From: Bacteroidetes bacterium UBA2664
GTDB lineage: Bacteria; Bacteroidota; Rhodothermia; Balneolales; Balneolaceae
DNA: 27,115 nucleotides
Assembly: GCA_002359315.1 (NCBI GenBank)
Contig: DEMS01000026.1
Location: forward strand, 1-27,115
Direction of reading: 5' to 3'
In this document: positions 8,382 through 16,432 of the stretch, piece by piece
Numbering within the stretch: the first letter of the stretch is position 1
Layout: every line of letters starts with the position of its first letter
The notes under the pieces: generated by a model
Seen by the model: the letters and a program-made list of their open reading frames with translations, nothing else
What the model was told of the DNA's origin: nothing
Database searches by the model: none
Translations under genes and position numbers: made by a program

Positions 8382-8406
8382 AGAACTGCTAATTTTTAGT
8401 AGTTCT
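8382..8406. repeat. Short hairpin in the gap between the unknown lipoprotein and the OmpA-like gene
   Basis: AGAACT at 8382-8387 pairs with AGTTCT at 8401-8406. The inner bases extend the stem to about 11 pairs with one G-T wobble and a three-base loop. On the minus strand it is followed by an AT-rich run but no T tract. It may be a weak terminator of the lipoprotein gene or part of the regulatory region of the OmpA-like gene, 77 bases further on. Confidence 0.3.
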
Positions 8407-8478
8407 TGTTATCTGTAACTCAATATCCCTTGAATAGTTTCATGATTAATATAAATACATCTAAAGAGATCCTATCAG

Positions 8479-8521
8479 GTTCACTATTGAATTGAAGTGA
8501 TTTTTTAATCGAATTGTGAAC
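8479..8521. repeat. Imperfect inverted repeat downstream of the unknown lipoprotein gene
   Basis: GTTCAC (8479-8484) and GTGAAC (8516-8521) pair exactly, and ATT/AAT blocks inside extend the stem with mismatches. It lies about 80 bases past the stop of the lipoprotein gene. The remaining bases of the 293-base gap (8306-8598) show nothing else I can name. Confidence 0.25.
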
Positions 8522-8598
8522 TACACTTCTATCGAGGACTACTGTTCTTCGTAAAACTTACGATCCGATTTGATTGAATATATCTAAAGGTCAAAAAC

Positions 8599-9381
8599 CT
8601 AATTCATACTAAACTCAGCACTAAAATATGTGAAATAGAGTGCTGTTTCCCCTTCAAATCCGGATCGAGTTCCGAATAATAGCCAGGCAGACCCTGTATC
8701 ATCGGTAGTTACTGTAGAGTGAGCCGGTCCGGAAGTTAATTCTTTCATTTCATATTGATGATTTTCATCTTCACACTCCTGGCTATTTGCGATATCTCCA
8801 AGAATTGCATTCTGGTGCCATTGGCTTGGATTGTCATGATGTCGGTACTGAGTGTTCAACCAGTAATAGTCATTTTCGATGAAGGCTTCCGGTTTTTGAT
8901 TTGTGGCATCAGCAATCACTTTTACCGATCCGCCGGGAGACCCGCCAATTCCGGCACATCCCGCCGGCGCATTCGTGGCAAAACGAATCGTATAATTAAC
9001 CTGATAAGTTGTATTGGGCTCAAGTGCAGACACCTGTTTTCGGAACAACATTTTTACATCATCACTATTATTTACAGCGCTGATAAAGTACCCATTTTCA
9101 TTGGTATTTAGTGGTTCTGGAAGTGAGCGGTATTCTGATGTCAGATCCATTTTATCTCCCCAACCCACGTTATAACCCGTAAAAAACGGTTCCCATGAGT
9201 CAGCTGATTCAGTGAAATCACTTTCAATCAAAGTATCCGAAACATTTGAATCGTTGATACCGCATCCTGTCATCCAAATTCCGAAAATTACCAATAGACA
9301 AAAGATGGAAATAAATGTATTTATGTTAGAATAGTTAGTTCTCTTTATCTCAATTGAGTTGTTATTTTTCCGAAAAAACAT
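8599..9381 (-). CDS. Unrecognised lipoprotein, probable beta-sandwich
   Basis: A 260-residue protein I cannot place in a family. A polar N-region of about 20 residues precedes a hydrophobic stretch (about 23-37) and the lipobox WMTGC with Cys40, so it is probably exported and lipidated. The mature part begins DSNVSDTLIESDFTESADSW and shows alternating strand-like segments (TTYQVNYTIRFATNAP, TGSAWLLFGTRSGFEG, ETALYFTYFSAEFSM). This pattern resembles carbohydrate-binding or extracellular beta-sandwich modules. Cysteines at about 143 and 206 could form a disulphide. A Gly-rich loop GCAGIGGSPGGS lies in the middle. It sits between an AsmA-like gene upstream and the OmpA-like gene downstream, all on one strand but with gaps above 100 bases. 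Function unknown. Confidence 0.65.
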   Translation of the reverse strand: MFFRKNNNSIEIKRTNYSNINTFISIFCLLVIFGIWMTGCGINDSNVSDTLIESDFTESADSWEPFFTGYNVGWGDKMDLTSEYRSLPEPLNTNENGYFISAVNNSDDVKMLFRKQVSALEPNTTYQVNYTIRFATNAPAGCAGIGGSPGGSVKVIADATNQKPEAFIENDYYWLNTQYRHHDNPSQWHQNAILGDIANSQECEDENHQYEMKELTSGPAHSTVTTDDTGSAWLLFGTRSGFEGETALYFTYFSAEFSMN

Positions 9382-9511
9382 CCTGATTTTGGAGTTTTTT
9401 AATTGATAAGATTACAATTCCATTTTATAAACGCATTGAAATCGATAATGTTATATTATATTGGCAGACAAGAACTTGTACTCAGACTAAAAGGGTTAAT
9501 TACAAATCGAA

Positions 9512-10183
9512 TCAATTAAACAGGGATCTGATTGCATCTCTGATCTGCTCACCGCCACTTTGAACTGCCCCCCTCAACGCTTCTCCTGCTATCTCTTCCG
9601 CGATCTCTTTGATTACTCCTTCAATGGCCGTTTGCCCTCCGCCTCTCCCAAGGTCATGGAGTTCTATAGTTGAAATCTCAACCCGTGCGGATCTTTCTCC
9701 TCCTACTTCTGTGTATAAATCCACGGTACCTTCAGTTAATAAGAAATGTTCAATAACCATATCCCGGTCAGAAGATTCAAGTTCTGCAATATTTCTGATA
9801 TGTTGAAGAATAGTATTGATGTTATTCTCCGGTAGTTTTTGTTCCACATAAATGGAAGGAGATGTAATTATTATTTCGTGAACAACTACTTCATCAGAAA
9901 ATAGTGACCATGGATCCAATTCAATTGAAAAATCATCCGCCTGAAAAACATAATCTTGTTGATAATCATCCGGGTTTGCCACACTGAAGCCGGTAATCGA
10001 ACCTTTTCCCGAGAAAGGTGAAATAGATACCCCCTCAACAGTGACGGCTGTTCCGGTCATCTCTGTACCGATCTCCTCTACTCCTGACTTTACAATGCTG
10101 TTGATACTAAGCATTGCAACCATGAACAGAATGATTAAAATGGTTAAAATTGTACCCGCAATAATCGAAAGTTTTTTAAACAT
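9512..10183 (-). CDS. AsmA/DUF748-like single-span envelope protein
   Basis: A 223-residue protein with one N-terminal membrane helix (about 5-27) after MFKK. A periplasmic part follows, looking like the first repeat of AsmA/DUF748-type proteins: TAVTVEGVSISPFSGKGSIT (45-64) followed by GFSVANPDDYQ, DFSIELDPWSLFSDEVVVHE (84-103) and IIITSPSIYVE. This '..i.p..G.g.i.gl.i.NP..' layout is characteristic. It is far shorter than AsmA (about 617 residues) and ends in a helical Gly/Glu-rich tail (187-223). Larger relatives work in outer-membrane lipid transport or biogenesis; whether a short one does is unknown. The start is ATG, and it is the upstream neighbour of the unknown lipoprotein (130-base gap). 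Confidence 0.65.
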   Translation of the reverse strand: MFKKLSIIAGTILTILIILFMVAMLSINSIVKSGVEEIGTEMTGTAVTVEGVSISPFSGKGSITGFSVANPDDYQQDYVFQADDFSIELDPWSLFSDEVVVHEIIITSPSIYVEQKLPENNINTILQHIRNIAELESSDRDMVIEHFLLTEGTVDLYTEVGGERSARVEISTIELHDLGRGGGQTAIEGVIKEIAEEIAGEALRGAVQSGGEQIRDAIRSLFN

Positions 10184-10337
10184 AATAAATCTTTTTAAGT
10201 GAGTGCATATGTGGTTTAACCATGACTAAACAACTGATAATTTACCCTTTTGGTACTAATTTTTAAACCATGGTGCCATGTTAGAAAAAATCTTCTATAT
10301 ATCTACCCAAAAAAATGTCACCGCCACTCCTGAAAAA

Positions 10338-10703
10338 TTAACCCTCTCTTATAATCTTCTCCATCTTTTTTCCTTTGGCCAATTCGTCCACCAATTTGTC
10401 CAAATATCTCACTTTTTTTGTGATTTGATTTTCAATTTCTTCTATCCGATACCCGCATATAACTCCTGTGATGAGATGTGCGTTCGGATTCAAATTGGCA
10501 CGCTTAAAGAATGTTTCAAAAGTTACTTTTTCATCAATGAGTTCTTGAAGCTTTTTTTCATCGAAGCCTGTTAACCAATTAATCACGAGATGTAATTCTT
10601 CTTTTGTTCTCCCTTTTTTCTCAACTTTAGTGATGTAGTGAGGATATACCGATGCAAATGTCATATTTGCCATTCGTTTGTTATGTTCAGGTGTTGGTTT
10701 CAC
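10338..10703 (-). CDS. DUF2200 family protein
   Basis: A 121-residue cytoplasmic protein. MTFASVYPHYITKVEKKGRT (14-33) followed by KEELHLVINWLTGF, then the helix TFETFFKRANLNPNAHLITG and VICGYRIEEIENQITKKVR, matches the DUF2200 family, which is small, uncharacterised and common in bacteria. The start is GTG at 10701-10703. Family members usually begin about ten residues before MTFASVYP, so GTG is preferred over the internal ATGs. It lies 84 bases downstream of the DUF4256 gene on the same strand, with inverted repeats in the leader. Function unknown. Confidence 0.85.
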   Translation of the reverse strand: MKPTPEHNKRMANMTFASVYPHYITKVEKKGRTKEELHLVINWLTGFDEKKLQELIDEKVTFETFFKRANLNPNAHLITGVICGYRIEEIENQITKKVRYLDKLVDELAKGKKMEKIIREG

Positions 10704-10714
10704 GATTTATTTAT

Positions 10715-10750
10715 ATTTCATATTTGAAATGATTTTAGAGTGATCATTTC
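10715..10750. promoter_or_regulatory. Overlapping, mutually exclusive inverted repeats in the DUF2200 leader
   Basis: GAAATGAT (10726-10733) and ATCATTTC (10743-10750) are exact complements with a nine-base loop. ATTTCA (10715-10720) can instead pair with TGAAAT (10725-10730). The shared middle segment can join only one stem. The set ends 12 bases upstream of the GTG start of the DUF2200 gene. It may be an operator or a weak RNA switch; the stems are AT-rich. Confidence 0.25.
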
Positions 10751-10787
10751 TTAAAATAGGATTAATATTTGGGAGGTGAATTTATAA

Positions 10788-11366
10788 TCAAACTCTTAAT
10801 GCACCTCGAAATCCTCTGGCAGCATAGTATGATTCTGCTCCATTGTGATATAAGAATACAGTATCATATCGTCTATCACAAAAGAGTGCCCCACCGAGCT
10901 CTCTGATTTCAGAAGGTGTTTTCACCCAACTCGATGTTTTTGTATCGAAATTTCCAAGTTTCTGTAACTCCCGATATTGCTCTTCTGTTAATAGCTCAAT
11001 ACCCATGGCATCAACCACATCCATTACACTATTTTCAGGTTTGAATTTTTTCCTTGATTCCAGAGCTTCACGATCGTAACAATAACTTCTGCGTCCTTTA
11101 GGGCTTTCCGGAGCACAGTCATAAAAAATATACTCGCCCAACTTTTTATCATAATTTACAACATCCGGTTCCCCACCTGTTTTTTCCATTTCATAAAGAG
11201 ACCATAATTTTTCAGGACTCGCTTCAAGTCTTGTTTGAATATCCGTCCAATCAAGACCTTTATGGCGTTTCTTGTTTTCCTCAAACCGGGTTTGCAATCT
11301 TTCTAACAATTCTTCCTGTTGTTCTTCTGACAGATCGTATTTATTCATTTTATCAACTTTATTCAT
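10788..11366 (-). CDS. DUF4256 family protein
   Basis: A 192-residue cytoplasmic protein of the DUF4256 family, of unknown function. Recognisable parts are LLERLQTRFEENKKRHKGLD near 20-40, LEASPEKLWSLYEMEKTGGE, the YIFYDCAPESPKGRRSYCYD segment near 100, and the C-terminal ALFCDRRYDTVFLYHNGAES followed by YYAARGFRG. I start it at the ATG at 11364-11366. A TTG two codons earlier (11370-11372) and an ATG six codons later (11346-11348) are alternatives; none has a ribosome site. It precedes DUF2200 on the same strand. Both families are typical of small accessory genes, and a shared role cannot be shown. Confidence 0.85.
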   Translation of the reverse strand: MNKVDKMNKYDLSEEQQEELLERLQTRFEENKKRHKGLDWTDIQTRLEASPEKLWSLYEMEKTGGEPDVVNYDKKLGEYIFYDCAPESPKGRRSYCYDREALESRKKFKPENSVMDVVDAMGIELLTEEQYRELQKLGNFDTKTSSWVKTPSEIRELGGALFCDRRYDTVFLYHNGAESYYAARGFRGALRV

Positions 11367-11406
11367 TTTCAATAAACTAAAATTACTCTACCCGTGCATA
11401 AAATAT

Positions 11407-11442
11407 TTGCCAACGGAGTTGCCAGCGGCGTTGCCAAATTAG
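11407..11442 (+). repeat. Three 12-bp tandem repeats beginning TTGCCA
   Basis: TTGCCAACGGAG, TTGCCAGCGGCG and TTGCCAAATTAG follow head to tail at 11407, 11419 and 11431. They lie within a short open frame on the plus strand (GTG at 11394 to a TAA at 11520-11522, 42 residues) in which they read as Val-Ala-x-Gly units. The frame has no ribosome site and may be chance. Confidence 0.4.
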
Positions 11443-11573
11443 GCCAATGTCCTCAAATTATTCCAGTCACTGGTAAACGAGTCATGGTACTGGGTAAATA
11501 TAATTTGCGACATAGCTTTTAATATGAAGAAAAATATTACTGGCATTAGGTCAAAATAAAACTATTAATTTAT

Positions 11574-11579
11574 TATACT
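11574..11579 (+). promoter_or_regulatory. Possible -10 box for the ABC transporter operon
   Basis: TATACT lies 37 bases upstream of the ATPase ATG and would give a leader of roughly 30 bases. The -35 region at the right spacing is poor, so this is only a candidate. Confidence 0.25.
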
Positions 11580-11616
11580 AAGCCATCGTATCAGATTAAT
11601 TAATTAGACTTTAGTT

Positions 11617-12507
11617 ATGAAACTTACCATTTCCAACCTTTCCAAAACGTATAAAAACGGGGTAAAAGCCCTCGATGATGTATCAATCGAAATTGAATCG
11701 GGTATGTTTGGGTTACTTGGTCCAAACGGTGCAGGTAAATCTACTCTGATGCGTACTATTGCCACACTTCAGGCTCCGGATACCGGCTCTCTCTTCCTTG
11801 ATGATATTAACATCCTTGAAGACAAACAAAATCTCCGTAAGGTATTGGGATATCTTCCACAGGAATTTGGTGTGTATCCAAAAATGAATGCGGAAGAACT
11901 GCTTCACTATTTTGCCCGATTGAAAGGTATCGTAGATAAAAATGAACGAACGGAAATGGTAAATACCGCCCTGGAGGTTACCAACTTGTATGATGTTCGA
12001 AGTAAAAACGTAGCCGGCTATTCAGGCGGTATGAAACAACGTTTTGGAATTGCTCAATTACTTTTGAACGATCCCAAACTTATTATCGTGGATGAGCCAA
12101 CAGCCGGCCTGGATCCTTCGGAACGGCATAGATTCCTCAATGTACTCCGGGAAATCGGAACAAATCATATTGTGATTTTTTCAACTCATATTGTAGATGA
12201 TGTGAAAGAACTTTGCACCGACATGGCCATCATGAATGGGGGGCGAATCTTGAGTCACCATACTCCTAAAGAAGCCGTTAATGCACTTCAAGGACAGATA
12301 TGGACTAAAATAATTAATCGAGATGACCTGGAATCACATGAAGGTCAGTTCAATGTAATCTCCTCCAATTTCAATCAGGATAACACATTGAACATTCGTG
12401 TACACGATTCCAAACAGCCCGATGAATCGTTCCAGCCCAAAGAACCGGATCTCGCAGACGTTTACTTTGTCACTTTGCGTGAAGAGAAAGAAGTAGTAGC
12501 CGCATAA
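11617..12507 (+). CDS. ABC transporter ATP-binding protein
   Basis: A 296-residue cytoplasmic ATPase that powers the membrane protein encoded next to it. It carries Walker A GPNGAGKST (35-43), the Q-loop Gln82 in YLPQEFG, the signature YSGGMKQR (135-142), Walker B LIIVDEP (155-161) followed by the D-loop AGLDPSE, and the H-loop His191 in FSTHIVDD. The C-terminal 80 residues are an accessory domain of the kind found in ABC-2 exporter ATPases. The gene ends 18 bases before the permease-peptidase gene, so they form one operon. The substrate cannot be told from the ATPase. Start is ATG without a Shine-Dalgarno. Confidence 0.93.
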   Translation: MKLTISNLSKTYKNGVKALDDVSIEIESGMFGLLGPNGAGKSTLMRTIATLQAPDTGSLFLDDINILEDKQNLRKVLGYLPQEFGVYPKMNAEELLHYFARLKGIVDKNERTEMVNTALEVTNLYDVRSKNVAGYSGGMKQRFGIAQLLLNDPKLIIVDEPTAGLDPSERHRFLNVLREIGTNHIVIFSTHIVDDVKELCTDMAIMNGGRILSHHTPKEAVNALQGQIWTKIINRDDLESHEGQFNVISSNFNQDNTLNIRVHDSKQPDESFQPKEPDLADVYFVTLREEKEVVAA

Positions 12508-12525
12508 TCCAATAATCTGACCCAT

Positions 12526-15500
12526 ATGTTCTATTCTATTTTTTCTTTTGAAATCAGGTATTGGCTGCGTAATACGTCTTTCTATGTATATGCCGGTATC
12601 ATGTTTGCCCTATCCTATTTCATAATGATTAGCGCAGCAGGATTCTTTGAAAGCCTGACCGTGAGTATGAATACGATTACGATTGTGAATTCACCTATTG
12701 CTATAAATGGGATACTGAACGAAATGGCCATCATCCTTTATTTCTTTTTACCGGCACTCATCGGTGGAACCATGTACCGGGATTATAAACACAATATGCA
12801 CTCGGTTTTATACTCCTACCCATTCCAAAAATGGGAATATTTACTGGGGAAATTCACGGCCGGACTCACAGTTTCCACCATAGTTATGCTGGCCGCTGCT
12901 TTGGGCATTATCCTGGGTACGATCACTCCGGGTACCAATCCTGAAATCCTCGGCCCTTTCAACCTGTTGAGCTACATTCAGCCATTCCTCTATTATCTGA
13001 TCCCAAATATGGTCTTTTTCGGGGCTATAGTATTTGCAGTAGTTGCATTCACGCGAAACATTAATGTGGCTTTTATTGTTATACTTGGATTTTTCCTGAT
13101 CCAGATTTTTGCTCAAAATCTTACGGCTGACCTTGATAACAAAATGCTTGCCGCTCTTCTCGATCCTTATGGCTTTCAGGCAAATACTTATTATACCGAG
13201 TACTGGACAATTTTCGAGCAAAATGAAAATCCACTCCCCTGGGGAGAAGTAATATTATACAATCGGCTGATCTGGGCAGGATTGGGTCTCCTCATCTTTG
13301 GATTGGTTTACACTGCCTTTAGTTTTAAACAAGAGGCATATAGTTTCAGCTTCTTCCGAAACAAAAAAGGTGAAACGGTATCTAAAAAGAATTTCGGCAG
13401 TATTCTTAAAGTAACGATGCCGAAAGTGAATGTTAACTTCTCATTTATTGAAAACCTCAAGTTAGCATGGGAACTTGCCAAGGTTGATTTCCGATATATT
13501 GTAAGCGGATGGGCATTTATCATCATTGCATTGATTGGATTACTGATCTCGCTCAGTGTAATCCTTTTAGGTAGTGAAATTTTTGGGACAGATACCCTGC
13601 CTGTAACCTGGCAAATGCTTCAGCTTCCCGGAACTTTCTTTAGCCTTTTCATAAATATATTGACTTTTTTGTATGCGGGGATGCTCATTCACCGCAGTCG
13701 TGGTGATCATATGGATCAACTTATCCATGTAACTCCTACACCCAATTGGACTATTCTGTTTTCTAAGTTTCTGGCACTTGTACTGATGCAAATGGTACTG
13801 CTTTCAATCATTATGATTGCCGGCCTGAGTGTTCAGCTATACAATGGTTATTATAATTTTGAAATCGGTCTCTACCTATTTGATCTGTACGCGATCTCTC
13901 TTATTCATGTGGTTATCTGGGGATTATTATCCATTTTTATCCACAGCTTTTTCAAGAATTACTACATAGGGTTTATTCTATTGTTGATCGTCTCTATAGG
14001 AATTACATTTTTGGATCAAATTGGTATTGAACAGACACTATTCAAATTTAATCAGGCTCCCGGAACCGGGTATTCTGATATGAATGGATATGGCGCCTCA
14101 CTCGCTCCTTATTTTGTTTATAAAATTTATTGGCTCTTTTTAGGTATCGCTTTTTATGTGATGGCCATTCTTTTCTTCAGAAGAGGTCTGCCGGGAAGTA
14201 TCAAAGAACGTTTTCGGAATGCTGCAGATGCTTTTACTGCGAATCTCAAGATCATTTTTACACTTTCATTAATCGGATATCTGGGAATCGGAAGCTGGAT
14301 CTATTACGTCAACAACGTCAAATACGACTATATTTCATCCCAGCAAAGCGAAATGCGAACTGCCAATTACGAGAAATTTTATGGCAAGTTTAATGACACT
14401 CCACAGCCGCGGATTGTATCGAGTAATATCAATTTGGATCTATATCCAGAGAGCCGCGATTTTAAAGTATCCGGCAGTTACATACTCGAAAATAAATCGG
14501 ATGTGGCTATAGACTCTATTCATATTGATCATAACAACTATATCACTGTTTTTGAATTTGATCGTGGTTTTGAACTCGTATTGGAAGATGATACACTGAA
14601 TTATGATATATACCGGCTCAACGAACCCATGATGCCGGGTGATTCACTCTTGTTCTCATTTACCCTTTCAAACAAACCAAATGAAATCCTCCGGAATCAT
14701 TCTCCGGTACGTGGGAATGGTACATTCATAAACAACTTCATTTTTCCAAGAATCGGGTATCAGGAGTCCGGGGAATTGAGCAGCCGGGAGGCTCGTGAAC
14801 GTTATGAACTTCCTCCCAAGGACAGAATGGCAGCTCCTACCGACAGCGTCGCACGGATGAATAACTATATCTCCAGTGATGCAGATTGGATCGATTTTGA
14901 GACAACCATCTCAACATCGCCCGAGCAAATTGCCATTGCACCCGGATATCTGCAAAATGAGTGGGAAGAAGACGGCCGGCGATTTTTCCACTATAAAATG
15001 GACAGTACAATCGTGAATTTTTACTCCTTTATTTCTGCAGAATTTGAAGTCGTTCGAGATCAATGGAATGACGTGAATATTGAGATCTATCATCATCCGG
15101 ATCACACCTACAATCTGGGTTACATGATCGATGGAGTTAAAAAATCTCTTGATTATTACACCGAAAATTTCAGTCCGTATCAGTTCCGGCAGCTTCGCAT
15201 TATAGAATTTCCACGTACGGGAGGCAGTTTTGCTCAATCATTTGCCAACACCGTTCCATATTCTGAAGCTGTCGGTTTTATAGCAGATGTGGACACTTCA
15301 AATAATGATGCTGTAAACTATCCTTTTAATATTACCGCTCACGAGGTGGCCCATCAGTGGTGGGCACATCAGGTAATCGGAGCGAATGTACAAGGTGCCA
15401 CGATGCTCTCCGAAAGCCTTTCTGAATACAGTGCATTAAAAGTGCTGGAAAAGGAGTATGGTGTGCATCAAATGCGCCGGTTCCTGAAAGAAGCACTCGA

Positions 15501-16185
15501 CACTTATTTAATAGGCCGAAGTGTAGAATCACAACGTGAATTGCCGCTTATTTACAATGAAAATCAGCAGTATATCCACTATCAAAAAGGTTCACTGGTA
15601 TTTTATGCATTGAGTGATTATATCGGTGAAACTACTCTAAATGAGGCATTAAGCAGCTATATCGATAGATACGCTTTTCAGGAGCCTCCTTATACTATTG
15701 CTCTTGACTTGGTAGAGTATTTAAAAGAAGCGACTCCTGATTCGCTGCAATATCTCATTACAGATATGTTCGAGACGATAACACTGTATGAAAACCGTGT
15801 TGAAGAAGCATCATACACAGAAATTGACAGTACAACATTTGAAGTGAATATGACATTGCAAGCAATCAAATATAGAACCGGTGAAACGGGTGAGCGTATC
15901 TATCAGAATGAAGCCGGTGACAGTTTAGCAGTCGAAATAGAAGGGCGCCGGCGTCCGGTTGAATCCTTACCCCTCAACGATTGGATTGATGTGGGTGTAT
16001 TTGGAGTGGATGAGAATGGAGATGAAACTGTGCTCTACCTTGAAAAACGGAAATTCACGGAGATCATGAACGAAATCACCGTAACTGTGAGTGAAGAACC
16101 TGTCTCAGTTGGTATTGATCCATATAATAAATTAATCGATACAATTTCAGATGATAACCGGCGCCCGCCTTCCAGGGAAGAGTAA
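12526..16185 (+). CDS. ABC-2 type permease fused to M1 zinc aminopeptidase
   Basis: A 1219-residue inner-membrane protein. The N-terminal half holds two ABC-2 permease units, each of about six membrane helices (about 15-265 and 325-560), with a last helix near 580-600. Residues about 635-1200 are an M1-family (gluzincin) aminopeptidase lying outside the cytoplasm. It has the zinc motif HEVAHQWWAHQ (His939, Glu940, His943), the third ligand Glu963 in SESLSEYSAL, and the catalytic-Tyr region HYQKGSLVFYAL near 1008. The spacing from His943 to the Glu is one residue longer than the classical HExxH-x18-E, and the usual GxMEN exopeptidase loop is replaced by GGSFAQSFANTVPYSE. The architecture is a recurrent one in Bacteroidota. 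Substrate is unknown; coupled peptide export and trimming is inference. Confidence 0.9.
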   Translation: MFYSIFSFEIRYWLRNTSFYVYAGIMFALSYFIMISAAGFFESLTVSMNTITIVNSPIAINGILNEMAIILYFFLPALIGGTMYRDYKHNMHSVLYSYPFQKWEYLLGKFTAGLTVSTIVMLAAALGIILGTITPGTNPEILGPFNLLSYIQPFLYYLIPNMVFFGAIVFAVVAFTRNINVAFIVILGFFLIQIFAQNLTADLDNKMLAALLDPYGFQANTYYTEYWTIFEQNENPLPWGEVILYNRLIWAGLGLLIFGLVYTAFSFKQEAYSFSFFRNKKGETVSKKNFGSILKVTMPKVNVNFSFIENLKLAWELAKVDFRYIVSGWAFIIIALIGLLISLSVILLGSEIFGTDTLPVTWQMLQLPGTFFSLFINILTFLYAGMLIHRSRGDHMDQLIHVTPTPNWTILFSKFLALVLMQMVLLSIIMIAGLSVQLYNGYYNFEIGLYLFDLYAISLIHVVIWGLLSIFIHSFFKNYYIGFILLLIVSIGITFLDQIGIEQTLFKFNQAPGTGYSDMNGYGASLAPYFVYKIYWLFLGIAFYVMAILFFRRGLPGSIKERFRNAADAFTANLKIIFTLSLIGYLGIGSWIYYVNNVKYDYISSQQSEMRTANYEKFYGKFNDTPQPRIVSSNINLDLYPESRDFKVSGSYILENKSDVAIDSIHIDHNNYITVFEFDRGFELVLEDDTLNYDIYRLNEPMMPGDSLLFSFTLSNKPNEILRNHSPVRGNGTFINNFIFPRIGYQESGELSSREARERYELPPKDRMAAPTDSVARMNNYISSDADWIDFETTISTSPEQIAIAPGYLQNEWEEDGRRFFHYKMDSTIVNFYSFISAEFEVVRDQWNDVNIEIYHHPDHTYNLGYMIDGVKKSLDYYTENFSPYQFRQLRIIEFPRTGGSFAQSFANTVPYSEAVGFIADVDTSNNDAVNYPFNITAHEVAHQWWAHQVIGANVQGATMLSESLSEYSALKVLEKEYGVHQMRRFLKEALDTYLIGRSVESQRELPLIYNENQQYIHYQKGSLVFYALSDYIGETTLNEALSSYIDRYAFQEPPYTIALDLVEYLKEATPDSLQYLITDMFETITLYENRVEEASYTEIDSTTFEVNMTLQAIKYRTGETGERIYQNEAGDSLAVEIEGRRRPVESLPLNDWIDVGVFGVDENGDETVLYLEKRKFTEIMNEITVTVSEEPVSVGIDPYNKLIDTISDDNRRPPSREE

Positions 16186-16195
16186 CTCACATTTT

Positions 16196-16341
16196 TTAGT
16201 TGGCTTGAACTCCTTCAAGTTGTTTAATGATAGCATCAACCATAATTTCTTGTTGTTTTTCTCGTGAAATATCCATGCAATTACACCGAGCCAGAAAACG
16301 CTTAATCCAATACGGATATATTTTCGTTTTTTTGTTGCCAT
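16196..16341 (-). pseudogene. Possible small membrane-protein gene broken by a frameshift
   Basis: From the ATG at 16339-16341 one frame reads MATKKRKYIRIGLSVFWLGV, ending in a membrane-like helix. It then continues into unconvincing sequence that overlaps the end of the peptidase gene (stop at 16147). Another frame, entered around 16265-16276, reads ISREKQQEIMVDAIIKQLEG and stops with TAA at 16196-16198, which looks like a normal amphipathic C-terminus. Joining the two gives a compact protein of about 48 residues. An ATG at 16274-16276 could also start the second part alone (26 residues). I read this as a frameshifted small gene or a sequencing error. It may also be chance. Confidence 0.3.
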
Positions 16342-16432
16342 TTAGAGCAGGATTAATTGCGGCTCTTCTGGGTTGTTAATCGGTTGAAGCCCAGTTAATT
16401 AAAAAATTGATTAATGTCTTACAATTGCCGGA

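Noticed and set aside
14130..14393. Plus-strand 87-codon frame inside the permease-peptidase gene
   Set aside because: It is a shifted frame of a long intact gene, with a Cys/Phe-rich translation typical of noncoding frames.
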